Positions 6,750 through 14,133 of a DNA stretch of 19,308 nucleotides are shown here, one piece after another. Numbering within the stretch: position 1 is the first letter of the stretch; every line of letters begins with the position of its first letter. The DNA comes from JABIKK01 sp964622835 (GTDB lineage Archaea; Nanobdellota; Nanobdellia; SCGC-AAA011-G17; UBA489), in NCBI GenBank assembly GCA_964622835.1, contig CAZUSA010000007.1:1-19308 (forward strand), read 5' to 3'. The notes beneath the pieces are model-generated. The model saw only the letters and a program-made list of their open reading frames with translations. It did no database searches and was not told the DNA's origin. Both the position numbers and the translations under genes were made by a program.

Positions 6750-6759
6750 CATATAGATA
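6750..6759 (+). promoter_or_regulatory. TATA-like element between the two NrdR boxes
   Basis: CATATAGATA lies between the palindromes, about 39 nt before the nrdR ATG, and would start transcription near 6780. NrdR bound to both boxes would then cover the TBP site. The element is a weak match to a TATA box, so this placement is inference. Confidence 0.4.
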
Positions 6760-6773
6760 CTACTAGATGTAGT
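6759..6773 (+). promoter_or_regulatory. NrdR-box-like site 2
   Basis: This is an exact 15-bp copy of site 1, extended by two more paired bases (ATACTAC-TAGAT-GTAGTAT, 6757-6775), which makes it the better palindrome. The end of the site is about 20 nt before the nrdR ATG. Confidence 0.8.
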
Positions 6774-6793
6774 ATTACTGGAAAGTAATAAAG

Positions 6794-7240
6794 ATGCGTT
6801 GTCCCTATTGTTTGTTTGAAGAATCTCGCGTATTAGACAGCCGAGAAACCACTCAATCCGAAACAATTCGACGTCGTCGTGAGTGTATGAAATGTGATAA
6901 GCGCTTCACAACCTATGAACGTATTGAAACAGCATTACGTATTATCAAAAAAGATGGGACAATTGAACAATATGATCGTGATAAACTTCAACGTGGTATT
7001 TTACGTTCTTGTGAAAAACGACCAGTCACTATTGAACACATAGAAAAGGGACTCAATCGTATTGAAGCTAAATTACGGAATAAAAACACGACAGATATTC
7101 CATCAAAAATTGTAGGAGAGTTAGCAATGCGAGAATTAAAGAAATTAGATAAGATTGCTTACATCAGATTCGCATCAGTGTATAAAGACTTCGAAGATAT
7201 CGCGTCTTTTGAAACTGAAATTATAAAACTAAAGACATAG
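6794..7240 (+). CDS. nrdR: Transcriptional repressor NrdR
   Basis: NrdR senses ATP/dATP and represses ribonucleotide reductase genes in bacteria. Here the zinc finger has Cys3-x2-Cys6 and Cys31-x2-Cys34 with the typical RRRREC and KRFTTYERIE segments. An ATP cone follows (about residues 49-139) and ends in the characteristic YIRFASVYKDFEDI. The length of 148 aa is normal. It is the first gene of an operon: the class II reductase starts 13 nt downstream with its own GGGGTG Shine-Dalgarno sequence. The two identical palindromes in front of the gene suggest autorepression together with the reductase. NrdR is mainly bacterial; in an archaeon it would have to work against the TBP/TFB promoter, which the box positions allow. 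Confidence 0.97.
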   Translation: MRCPYCLFEESRVLDSRETTQSETIRRRRECMKCDKRFTTYERIETALRIIKKDGTIEQYDRDKLQRGILRSCEKRPVTIEHIEKGLNRIEAKLRNKNTTDIPSKIVGELAMRELKKLDKIAYIRFASVYKDFEDIASFETEIIKLKT

Positions 7241-7253
7241 GGGTGCACAATAT

Positions 7254-9146
7254 ATGGAAACAAAACAAGAAGGAGCAAAACAAGCATTAGAGCAAGGAGA
7301 GGGATTTTCGGAAAATCTTAATTTTTCAAATAACGCGTTACAAGTGTTAGAACGAAGATATCTTTTACGAGATGTAGAAGCACAAGTTATTGAAACACCA
7401 AAAGAATTAGTACATCGTATTGCAAATAATATTGCTAAGGCAGAAGCAAAGTATAATGCGTCTCCTGAAGAAATGCAAGAAGTTGAAGATGCATTTTATG
7501 CAATGATTGAACGGTTAGATTTCTTACCGAACACACCAACCATTATGAATGCTGGTACAAAAATACAACAATTAAGTGCGTGTTTTGTGTTACCTGTTGC
7601 TGATGGTATGGGAGATATTTTCAAAAGTGTTCGTGACGCTGCATTAATTCACCAATCTGGTGGTGGTACTGGGTTTGCATTTTCTCGATTACGTCCCCAT
7701 AATGATTTAGTTAAATCAACATCTGGTGTTGCATCAGGTCCTGTATCCTTTATGCGTGTCTTTGACATGGCAACGGAAGTTATCAAGCAAGGCGGTAAAC
7801 GTCGTGGTGCGAACATGGGTATTTTACGTGTTGACCATCCTGATATTATGACATTCATTGAGTGCAAGGCTGATATGAAGACATTAACGAATTTTAATAT
7901 TTCTGTTGCTGCAACGGATGTTTTCATGCAAGCAGTGAAAGATAATACTAATTATGCGTTAGTTAATCCGCGATCAAATGAAGCGGTTGCAAACATTCCT
8001 GCACGTGACGTCTTTTCAAAGATTGTTAGTAATGCATGGAAGAACGGCGATCCCGGTTTTGTGTTTATTGATAAAATTAATCAAGGTCATCCTGGGAAGA
8101 ATGTTGGTGAAATAGAAAGTACAAATCCATGCGGTGAACAACCATTATTACCGTATGAGAGTTGTAATTTAGGATCTATTAACTTAAACAACTTCTTGAA
8201 AGAGGATCATTCTGATTTGAATTGGGATAGGTTACGTGAGTGTATTAGATTATGTACACGGTTCTTAGATAATGTTATTGACATGAATAATTATCCTATT
8301 CAAGAGTTAGATGATATGGCTAAGAAAACACGAAAGATTGGTTTAGGTATTATGGGCTTTGCTGATATCTTGTATGAATTGGGTATTAAGTATGATAGTG
8401 AAGCTGGTGAAGAAATGGCTGAAAAGGTTATGAAGTTTTTCATGGAAGAATCCTACAAGATGTCTGGTGAACTTGCAGAAAAACGTGGTACCTATCCTGC
8501 GTGGGAAGGATCTGATCATTGGAAGAAAGGAAGAAAGATGCGTAATACGTGTTGTGTTACGATTGCACCTACCGGTACGATTGGTATGTTAGCTGAAGCG
8601 TCAGGTGGATGTGAACCGAACTTTGCTATTTCGTATATTAAGAATGTGATGGACGGCACGGAATTAGTCTATACAAATCATATTTTTGAACGGGTTGCTA
8701 AAGAACGAGGATTCTTTTCTGATGAATTGATGTTGCGTATTGCAAAAGTGGGTAGTATTAAGGATATTGCTGAGATCCCACAAGACGTACGTGATGTCTT
8801 TGTAACTGCACAAGATATTGCTCCAGAATGGCATGTGCGTATGCAAGCTGCATTCCAAAAGTATGTTGATTCGTCTATTTCAAAAACAATTAACTTCCCG
8901 AATAGTGCGACGGAAGCTGATGTAGAAAAATCCTATTTGTATGCATGGGAAAACGGGTGTAAAGGCATTACTATCTATCGTGATGGTAGCCGTGATAACC
9001 AAGTGTTAAACATTGGTGAAGTCAAAAATAAAGAACAAATAAACAAAGTGGAAACACTTGTTGGTAAAGAAGCTGGTTCTTCGGATGAAGGATCAGCATG
9101 TAAAATAAGCGTCGAAGATGGACGTTTAGTAAAATCATGTGAATAA
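7254..9146 (+). CDS. nrdJ: Adenosylcobalamin-dependent (class II) ribonucleotide reductase, copy 1 (630 aa)
   Basis: It reduces ribonucleotides to deoxyribonucleotides with adenosylcobalamin as radical source. Core residues are intact: Cys110 (SACFVLP), the catalytic Asn291-Pro-Cys293-Gly-Glu295, Cys304 (YESC) and the APTGTIGM loop. The GGGTGFAFSRLRP and ISKTINFPNSAT segments and the final GITIYRDGS are typical of NrdJ. Unlike the second copy it has no N-terminal ATP cone. The C-terminal tail has two cysteines, Cys616 and Cys629, which could relay electrons from thioredoxin to the active site, although their 12-residue spacing is unusual. It follows nrdR by 13 nt and ends at an intrinsic-terminator-like hairpin, so the nrdR-nrdJ operon appears complete and is probably repressed by NrdR. 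Confidence 0.96.
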   Translation: METKQEGAKQALEQGEGFSENLNFSNNALQVLERRYLLRDVEAQVIETPKELVHRIANNIAKAEAKYNASPEEMQEVEDAFYAMIERLDFLPNTPTIMNAGTKIQQLSACFVLPVADGMGDIFKSVRDAALIHQSGGGTGFAFSRLRPHNDLVKSTSGVASGPVSFMRVFDMATEVIKQGGKRRGANMGILRVDHPDIMTFIECKADMKTLTNFNISVAATDVFMQAVKDNTNYALVNPRSNEAVANIPARDVFSKIVSNAWKNGDPGFVFIDKINQGHPGKNVGEIESTNPCGEQPLLPYESCNLGSINLNNFLKEDHSDLNWDRLRECIRLCTRFLDNVIDMNNYPIQELDDMAKKTRKIGLGIMGFADILYELGIKYDSEAGEEMAEKVMKFFMEESYKMSGELAEKRGTYPAWEGSDHWKKGRKMRNTCCVTIAPTGTIGMLAEASGGCEPNFAISYIKNVMDGTELVYTNHIFERVAKERGFFSDELMLRIAKVGSIKDIAEIPQDVRDVFVTAQDIAPEWHVRMQAAFQKYVDSSISKTINFPNSATEADVEKSYLYAWENGCKGITIYRDGSRDNQVLNIGEVKNKEQINKVETLVGKEAGSSDEGSACKISVEDGRLVKSCE

Positions 9147-9147
9147 G

Positions 9148-9168
9148 TCCTCTTCGGAGGATTTTTTT
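9148..9168 (+). terminator. Intrinsic-type terminator with a UUCG tetraloop after nrdJ
   Basis: TCCTC-TTCG-GAGGA forms a 5-bp stem closed by a C(UUCG)G tetraloop and is followed by seven T. It begins one base after the nrdJ stop. This looks like a bacterial Rho-independent terminator; archaea usually need only the U-tract, so the hairpin may also protect the 3' end. Confidence 0.75.
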
Positions 9169-9182
9169 ATTTCTTAGTAGAG

Positions 9183-9190
9183 TTTAAATA
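9183..9190 (+). promoter_or_regulatory. TATA-like box for the M32 carboxypeptidase gene
   Basis: TTTAAATA is centred about 26 nt before the ATG at 9213, which predicts a leaderless mRNA independent of the terminated nrdJ operon. Confidence 0.5.
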
Positions 9191-9212
9191 ACAGGACAAT
9201 AACAAAAGAACA

Positions 9213-10697
9213 ATGACAACGAAAGAGGATCTGAAGTTTGTATATGAGACACTCAAAGAGATGTCTGTTCTTAATGGATGTGAAGCCTTAGTTGCATGGG
9301 ATCAAGAAGTATACATGCCTGAAGGTGGTGGCGCGTCACGTGCCGAACAATTAGCATTATTGACAATGTTAACACATAAACGCATTACACAACAGAAATT
9401 GTATACTGTTGTCAAACGGTTACATGCAAAAAAATTATCAAAAAGAGATGCACGTGTAATTAAGAAGTTATATCGTCGTATTACATTAGCACGAAAGTTA
9501 CCACATGCGTTTGTTGAAGAGATGGCACGAACAACATCATTAGCAAAACAAGCGTGGTTTAAAGCAAAGAAACAAAAGAAGTTTGCATTATTTAAACCGC
9601 ATTTAGAAAAATTAGTAAAACTAAAAAGAAAAGAAGCGAAGTATCTTAATCTACCAGGTCATAAGTACAATAGTTTACTTGATCAGTTTGAAGAAGGTAT
9701 GACGGTAGAACGATTAAAACCGTTTTTTGAAGAATTAAAAGCAACGTTAGTACCGTTATTAAAAAAAATAAGACAATCAAAACGATACAAACAACGTACT
9801 GCTCCCTTAAAGAAACAATTATCTCGTGAACAGGTAGAATGGTTTGTGAATGATGTTACCCACCGTATGGGTGTTCTTCCTCCTGTTTCTCGGTGGGATG
9901 CATCTGAACATCCGTTTACAACAACGATTGGATTAGGAGATGTGCGGTTTACAACGCATTTCAAGAAGGATCCGTTCTTTGCTATGTTTTCTACAGCGCA
10001 CGAAGCAGGTCATGCATTGTATGAATTACAAATGCCTGCAAAAGAGCATTATACTAATGTAGGTGATGCGCCAAGTTATGGATTGCATGAATCACAATCA
10101 CGGTTATGGGAGAATATTGTTGCACGAAGTGAAGCGTTCTGGAAGTTTTATTTACCTAAATTAGCAAAGGGTAAGAAACAAGATTTCAATGAATGGTATT
10201 GTGAAGTGAATCGTATTGAACCGTGTCTTGTTCGTATTGAAGCTGATGAAGTACAATATTCGTTACACGTGTTGTTACGGTTTGAGATTGAGTGTGCATT
10301 GTTTGAAGGAACATTGCAAGTAAAAGATGTGCCGAAAGTGTGGAAGCAAAAGTCAAAAGAATATTTGGGTGTTACACCAAAGGATGATAGTCAAGGTGCG
10401 TTACAAGATGTGCATTGGAGTGGTGGCTATTTTGGATATTTTCCATCGTATGTTCTTGGTAATGTGTATGCATCACAATTATGGGATGTCTTACTAAAGA
10501 AACATCCAAAGGTTGAAAAGGAAATGGCAAAGGGTAATTTCAAAACAATTACGACATGGTTGCGTAAGAATGTTCATGAAAAAGGATCATTTGATCTTGC
10601 TGAAGACGTAGTAAAGAACGTGTGTGGCAAAGGTTTAGACACAAGGTCCTATTTGAAGTATCTTACTGAGAAGTATTCTAAGGTTTATGATTTGTGA
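9213..10697 (+). CDS. M32 family metallocarboxypeptidase (Taq type, 494 aa)
   Basis: This is a cytoplasmic zinc (or cobalt) carboxypeptidase that removes C-terminal residues from peptides. The zinc site HEAGH is at 263-267 and the downstream M32 signature HESQS at 292-296 supplies the third ligand Glu293. The long, Lys/Arg-rich N-terminal helical part and the length of about 490-500 aa are as expected for the family. The conserved DVHWSGGYFGYFPSYVLGN segment, also an M32 hallmark, lies near residues 397-415. The start is fixed by the ATG about 26 nt behind a TATA-like box. It is convergent with nucS and overlaps it by 13 nt at the 3' ends. With the M42 enzyme it forms a complementary N- and C-terminal peptide-trimming pair. 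Confidence 0.96.
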   Translation: MTTKEDLKFVYETLKEMSVLNGCEALVAWDQEVYMPEGGGASRAEQLALLTMLTHKRITQQKLYTVVKRLHAKKLSKRDARVIKKLYRRITLARKLPHAFVEEMARTTSLAKQAWFKAKKQKKFALFKPHLEKLVKLKRKEAKYLNLPGHKYNSLLDQFEEGMTVERLKPFFEELKATLVPLLKKIRQSKRYKQRTAPLKKQLSREQVEWFVNDVTHRMGVLPPVSRWDASEHPFTTTIGLGDVRFTTHFKKDPFFAMFSTAHEAGHALYELQMPAKEHYTNVGDAPSYGLHESQSRLWENIVARSEAFWKFYLPKLAKGKKQDFNEWYCEVNRIEPCLVRIEADEVQYSLHVLLRFEIECALFEGTLQVKDVPKVWKQKSKEYLGVTPKDDSQGALQDVHWSGGYFGYFPSYVLGNVYASQLWDVLLKKHPKVEKEMAKGNFKTITTWLRKNVHEKGSFDLAEDVVKNVCGKGLDTRSYLKYLTEKYSKVYDL

Positions 10698-11425
10698 AAG
10701 TCACCAAGACTTGTTTGTGCTTTGTTATATTTAGCTAATCGTTTTGGTGGTGTTAAGGCTACATGAGTAAAACCAAAGTCTTGTAACATTGTTAATGCGT
10801 TGGGAGTAATACTCGGACAAGCTAAAATGCCTCTCACGGTATTAATGCCTTTTGCATCTTTTATCTTTTCTACATACCGTCGTAACTGATCAACGGCTTT
10901 AAAATCTCCCGTGTATCGTTTGCATTCAACAACACATAATGTTCCATTAGTATCATTACCAAAAACATCAATGAAACCATACTTGGTATGTTCTTCTGTA
11001 CTCACTGGTTTGAATCCTTCTTCAATACTTTCTGGTTTGTTCATAATAGCTTCAACCATATCTTTTTCTGTGCCTTCTAAGATTAAGGTACTTCCCGGTG
11101 CAAGTGGATGTGCGTTATAATAATAGATATTTGTTACATGAATGTCCATGTATTCTTTTAGTTGTCTGTGTTCTGCATGAATAAGTAATCGTTTATCGGC
11201 AACGTTTAAGGTATAGGTCGTCCCTGGTTTCATATAGTTTATAGGATTGTTACCCGTTGTTTGATGGACTAATATTGTTTTATCTGATTTAATGATCAAA
11301 ATACAATCGTTGTAATCAAGATAACTTTCTGCACGTCCTGAATAGCTTACAGCACAATGACATCCGATAACAATAGGCATACTCTTCTTTAAATCGGCTA
11401 ATAGGCGGTCGTGGTAGTCCTGCAT
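10685..11425 (-). CDS. nucS: Mismatch-specific endonuclease NucS/EndoMS
   Basis: NucS (EndoMS) cleaves both strands at mismatched base pairs and acts in mismatch repair in archaea without MutS/MutL and in actinobacteria. The N-terminal domain has SYSGRAESYLDYND and the LVHQTTGNNPINYMKPG segment. The C-terminal RecB-like nuclease has Asp153, Glu167-x-Lys169 and Gln180 (GFIDVFGND, VECKR, DQLRRYVE). The C-terminal QTSLGDF (Q237-x2-L240-x2-F243) fits a short PCNA-interaction (PIP) motif, known for NucS. The 246-aa length is normal. It is divergent from the second reductase with promoters in the same 55-bp gap, and convergent with the M32 gene, overlapping 13 nt. Confidence 0.95.
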   Translation of the reverse strand: MQDYHDRLLADLKKSMPIVIGCHCAVSYSGRAESYLDYNDCILIIKSDKTILVHQTTGNNPINYMKPGTTYTLNVADKRLLIHAEHRQLKEYMDIHVTNIYYYNAHPLAPGSTLILEGTEKDMVEAIMNKPESIEEGFKPVSTEEHTKYGFIDVFGNDTNGTLCVVECKRYTGDFKAVDQLRRYVEKIKDAKGINTVRGILACPSITPNALTMLQDFGFTHVALTPPKRLAKYNKAQTSLGDFHKS

Positions 11426-11453
11426 AGTAAATCCTTCAAAGACGGTTATAAAA

Positions 11454-11463
11454 ACCTTTATAT
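11454..11463. promoter_or_regulatory. Overlapping TATA-like element between divergent nucS and nrdJ copy 2
   Basis: CCTTTATATC (11454-11463) reads as a TATA-like element on both strands. On the plus strand it places transcription start at about 11485, giving a leaderless mRNA near the ATGs at 11481/11487. On the minus strand it starts near 11433, eight nt before nucS. A second AT-rich box (11443-11450) could also serve nucS. No NrdR-like palindrome is visible here. Confidence 0.4.
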
Positions 11464-11480
11464 CTTGGCCGTTCTTTTAA

Positions 11481-13511
11481 ATGAATATGGCTGAAGAGAT
11501 TGTAATGCAGGTACAGAAGCGCGACGGAACTGTAGTTGCATTTACGTTGGAAAAGATTGCAAAAGTTATTTTTAAAGCAGCTCGTGCTGTCGGTGGAAAA
11601 GATACGTCTCGTGCTACACATTTGGCTGGTTTGGTTGCAAAGGATATTGAAAAACATTTTCCTGGTAAAGAAATACCTACGGTTGAAGATATTCAAGATT
11701 CTGTTGAAAAGGTTTTAATTGATCAAGGTCATGTTAAAACTGCAAAAGCGTTTATTCTATACAGAAAGGAACGTATGAAGTTACGTGAAGAAAAGGCTGG
11801 GTTGATTGGTAAGACGGAAAGTAATAAGTTATCTATTAATGCTATTCGGTTATTACGTGCGCGTTATTTGAAACGTGATAAACATGGGAAGATTGTTGAA
11901 ACACCTAATGAAATGTTTCGTCGTGTTGCTAAGAATGTTGCTCGTGCTGAAAAGAAGTGGAAGAAAGATCCTAAAGTTGCTGAAGAAGCATTTTATAATA
12001 TGATGTTTCATTTGGATTTTTTACCGAACTCTCCTACGTTAATGAATGCAGGCACAAAGACACAACAGTTGATTTCTTGTTTTGTGTTGCCGCTTGAAGA
12101 TGATATCTCAAATATTTTTAACACATTGAAGTTAGCGATGGATATTCAAAAGACAGGTGCTGGTACGGGCTTTTCGTTTTCTCAGTTACGTCAACGTGGT
12201 GCGTTGTTAGGGAAGAATGGGTATGTTTCTAGTGGTCCTATTCCATTTTTAGAAGTCTTTGATCAGGCAACGAATGCGTTAAAACAGGGTGGTACTGGTC
12301 GTGGTGCTAATATGGGGGTATTGCGTGTTGACCATCCGGATATTCGTGAGTTTATTCATGCGAAAGAAAAGGAAGGGTCAATGACGAATTTTAATATTAG
12401 TATTGGTGTTACGGATGAATTTATGGTTGCTGTGCAAAAGAATGATGATTACATTTTGAGAGATCCAAGAACGAAGGAAGAAGTGGATAATGTTAGTGCA
12501 CGATATATTTGGGATTCGTTTGTCGCAAGTGCATGGAAGAACGGTGATCCTGGTATTTTATTTTTGGATCGTATTAACAAAGATAATGTTACGCCTGAAA
12601 CACCTATTGAAGCAACAAGTCCATGTGCTGAATCACCTATGCAACCGAATGAAGCGTGCGTACTTGGAAGTATTAATCTCGGTAATATGGTAACAGAACA
12701 TCGTAAGATTGATTGGAAACGATTACAACATGTTATTCTCACAGGTGTTCATTTATTAGATAATGTTATAGAAGTAAATGATTTTCCTACAAAAGAGATT
12801 AAAGAAAAAACATTGTATCATCGTAAGATTGGTTTAGGTGTCATGGGTTTTGCTGACATGTTAGTAAAATTACGGTTGCCGTATAATTCAGAAAAAGGTG
12901 TTAAGGCAGGAAAGAAAGTTATTCGTTTTATTCGAAAAGAAGCAGACAAAGCTTCACATGAGTTAGCGAAGCAACGGGGTTCATATCCTGCACTAAAGAA
13001 GAGTAAGAAAAAACCACGTATTAAAATGCGTAACGCTACACGTCTGAGCATTGCACCAACAGGATCCATTAGTATGATTGCTGATTGTTCGTCTGGCATT
13101 GAACCGTTATTTGCGATTAGTTATATCAAGCGTGTTATGGGTGGTAAACAGTTCTTTTATCTTGATGGTGCTTTCAAAGATGCTTTGAAGGAGCATAATC
13201 TCTATAAAGAAGTAATCATTGATAAGATTGTTAATCAAGCGTCCGTACGGCACATTAAGGATATTCCGTTGAAACTGCGGAAGGTATTTGTTGTGGCGCA
13301 TGATATTACGCCGGAATGGCATTTGAAAATGCAGGCTGCATGTCAGGAGTCTGTGGACAATGCAATTTCAAAGACGGTAAATTTCCCTAACAGAACAACG
13401 ATGAAAGACATTGAAAAGGTGTATTTCACGGCGTGGAAAAATAAGTGTAAGGGTATTACGATTTATCGTGATGGAAGCAAACAGGATCAAGTGGTCCAGT
13501 TAAACTTTTAG
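11481..13511 (+). CDS. nrdJ: Class II ribonucleotide reductase paralogue, copy 2, with ATP cone (676 aa)
   Basis: An ATP cone occupies about residues 8-100 (VQKRDGTVVAFTLEKIAKVI and following); the class II core starts near 125. Cys200 (ISCFVLP), Cys382 and Cys393 (NEAC) match the active-site cysteines, and Glu384 the catalytic Glu. The position of the catalytic Asn in the NPCGE motif is Ser380 here (SPCAE; codon AGT). The protein ends only ten residues after ITIYRDGS, so the C-terminal redox cysteine tail is missing. These two changes are absent from copy 1. Copy 2 is followed 21 nt later by the corrinoid adenosyltransferase gene. Either ATG 11481 or ATG 11487 could be the start. It may be a specialised, partner-dependent or altered reductase; a truly catalytic role is uncertain. 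Confidence 0.9.
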   Translation: MNMAEEIVMQVQKRDGTVVAFTLEKIAKVIFKAARAVGGKDTSRATHLAGLVAKDIEKHFPGKEIPTVEDIQDSVEKVLIDQGHVKTAKAFILYRKERMKLREEKAGLIGKTESNKLSINAIRLLRARYLKRDKHGKIVETPNEMFRRVAKNVARAEKKWKKDPKVAEEAFYNMMFHLDFLPNSPTLMNAGTKTQQLISCFVLPLEDDISNIFNTLKLAMDIQKTGAGTGFSFSQLRQRGALLGKNGYVSSGPIPFLEVFDQATNALKQGGTGRGANMGVLRVDHPDIREFIHAKEKEGSMTNFNISIGVTDEFMVAVQKNDDYILRDPRTKEEVDNVSARYIWDSFVASAWKNGDPGILFLDRINKDNVTPETPIEATSPCAESPMQPNEACVLGSINLGNMVTEHRKIDWKRLQHVILTGVHLLDNVIEVNDFPTKEIKEKTLYHRKIGLGVMGFADMLVKLRLPYNSEKGVKAGKKVIRFIRKEADKASHELAKQRGSYPALKKSKKKPRIKMRNATRLSIAPTGSISMIADCSSGIEPLFAISYIKRVMGGKQFFYLDGAFKDALKEHNLYKEVIIDKIVNQASVRHIKDIPLKLRKVFVVAHDITPEWHLKMQAACQESVDNAISKTVNFPNRTTMKDIEKVYFTAWKNKCKGITIYRDGSKQDQVVQLNF

Positions 13512-13532
13512 AGATACAGGGGGTTTGTATCA

Positions 13533-14132
13533 TTGGCTGAACGAAAAGGATTAGTACAAGTATATATGGGCGATGGAAAAGGTAAAACGACTGCGTCGTT
13601 AGGTCTTGCGTTACGCGCGTTAGGTCATAATCATTCTGTGTACATGGTGCAATTTATGAAAGCGGGTGATACTGGTGAAATGTTTGCTATTCAAAAGTAT
13701 CTTCCTAATTTTACGTTAGTGCAATTTGGTAAGGATGTTGTTAAAGAGAAACAAATGAAGATGGTTTCTTTTGAGTCGAAGGATAAGTTTAAAAATACGT
13801 TAACGAATAAAGAACGATATATCTTTTTCTCTGACAAGTCTGAAACAGAACCTGCGTTACTTGGTTGGGAGCATGCAAAGAAGGTTGTTGCTTCCGGTAA
13901 TCATGATGTTGTTATTTTGGATGAGGTGAATTGTGTTGCTGGCCGTAATATGGTTCCTGTAGCTGAAATTTTAGAGTTGATGAAGAATAAACCTGATCAT
14001 GTTGAATTAGTCCTGACTGGTCGTGATCCTCCTCAAGAAGTACAAGACGCTGCAGATTTAGTGAGTGAAATAAAACGGGTAAAACATCCCTATGATAATG
14101 GTATTTTAGCACGTAAGGGTATTGAGTATTGA
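13533..14132 (+). CDS. Corrinoid (cob(I)alamin) adenosyltransferase, CobA/BtuR type (199 aa)
   Basis: It transfers adenosyl from ATP to cob(I)alamin to make adenosylcobalamin, the cofactor of class II reductases. The P-loop GDGKGKTT (13-20), the LALRALG helix, DVVILDEVN (Walker B) and the LVLTGRDPPQEV segment match the family, as does the RKGIEY C terminus. A segment around residues 65-105 (VKEKQMKMVSFE and after) looks longer and more charged than usual. The TTG start is supported by AGGGGG (13518-13523) nine bases upstream. The gene begins 21 nt after reductase copy 2, so they are probably cotranscribed: cofactor maker and cofactor user in one operon. The 3' end is one base from the convergent DUF1385 gene. 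Confidence 0.93.
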   Translation: MAERKGLVQVYMGDGKGKTTASLGLALRALGHNHSVYMVQFMKAGDTGEMFAIQKYLPNFTLVQFGKDVVKEKQMKMVSFESKDKFKNTLTNKERYIFFSDKSETEPALLGWEHAKKVVASGNHDVVILDEVNCVAGRNMVPVAEILELMKNKPDHVELVLTGRDPPQEVQDAADLVSEIKRVKHPYDNGILARKGIEY

Positions 14133-14133
14133 A

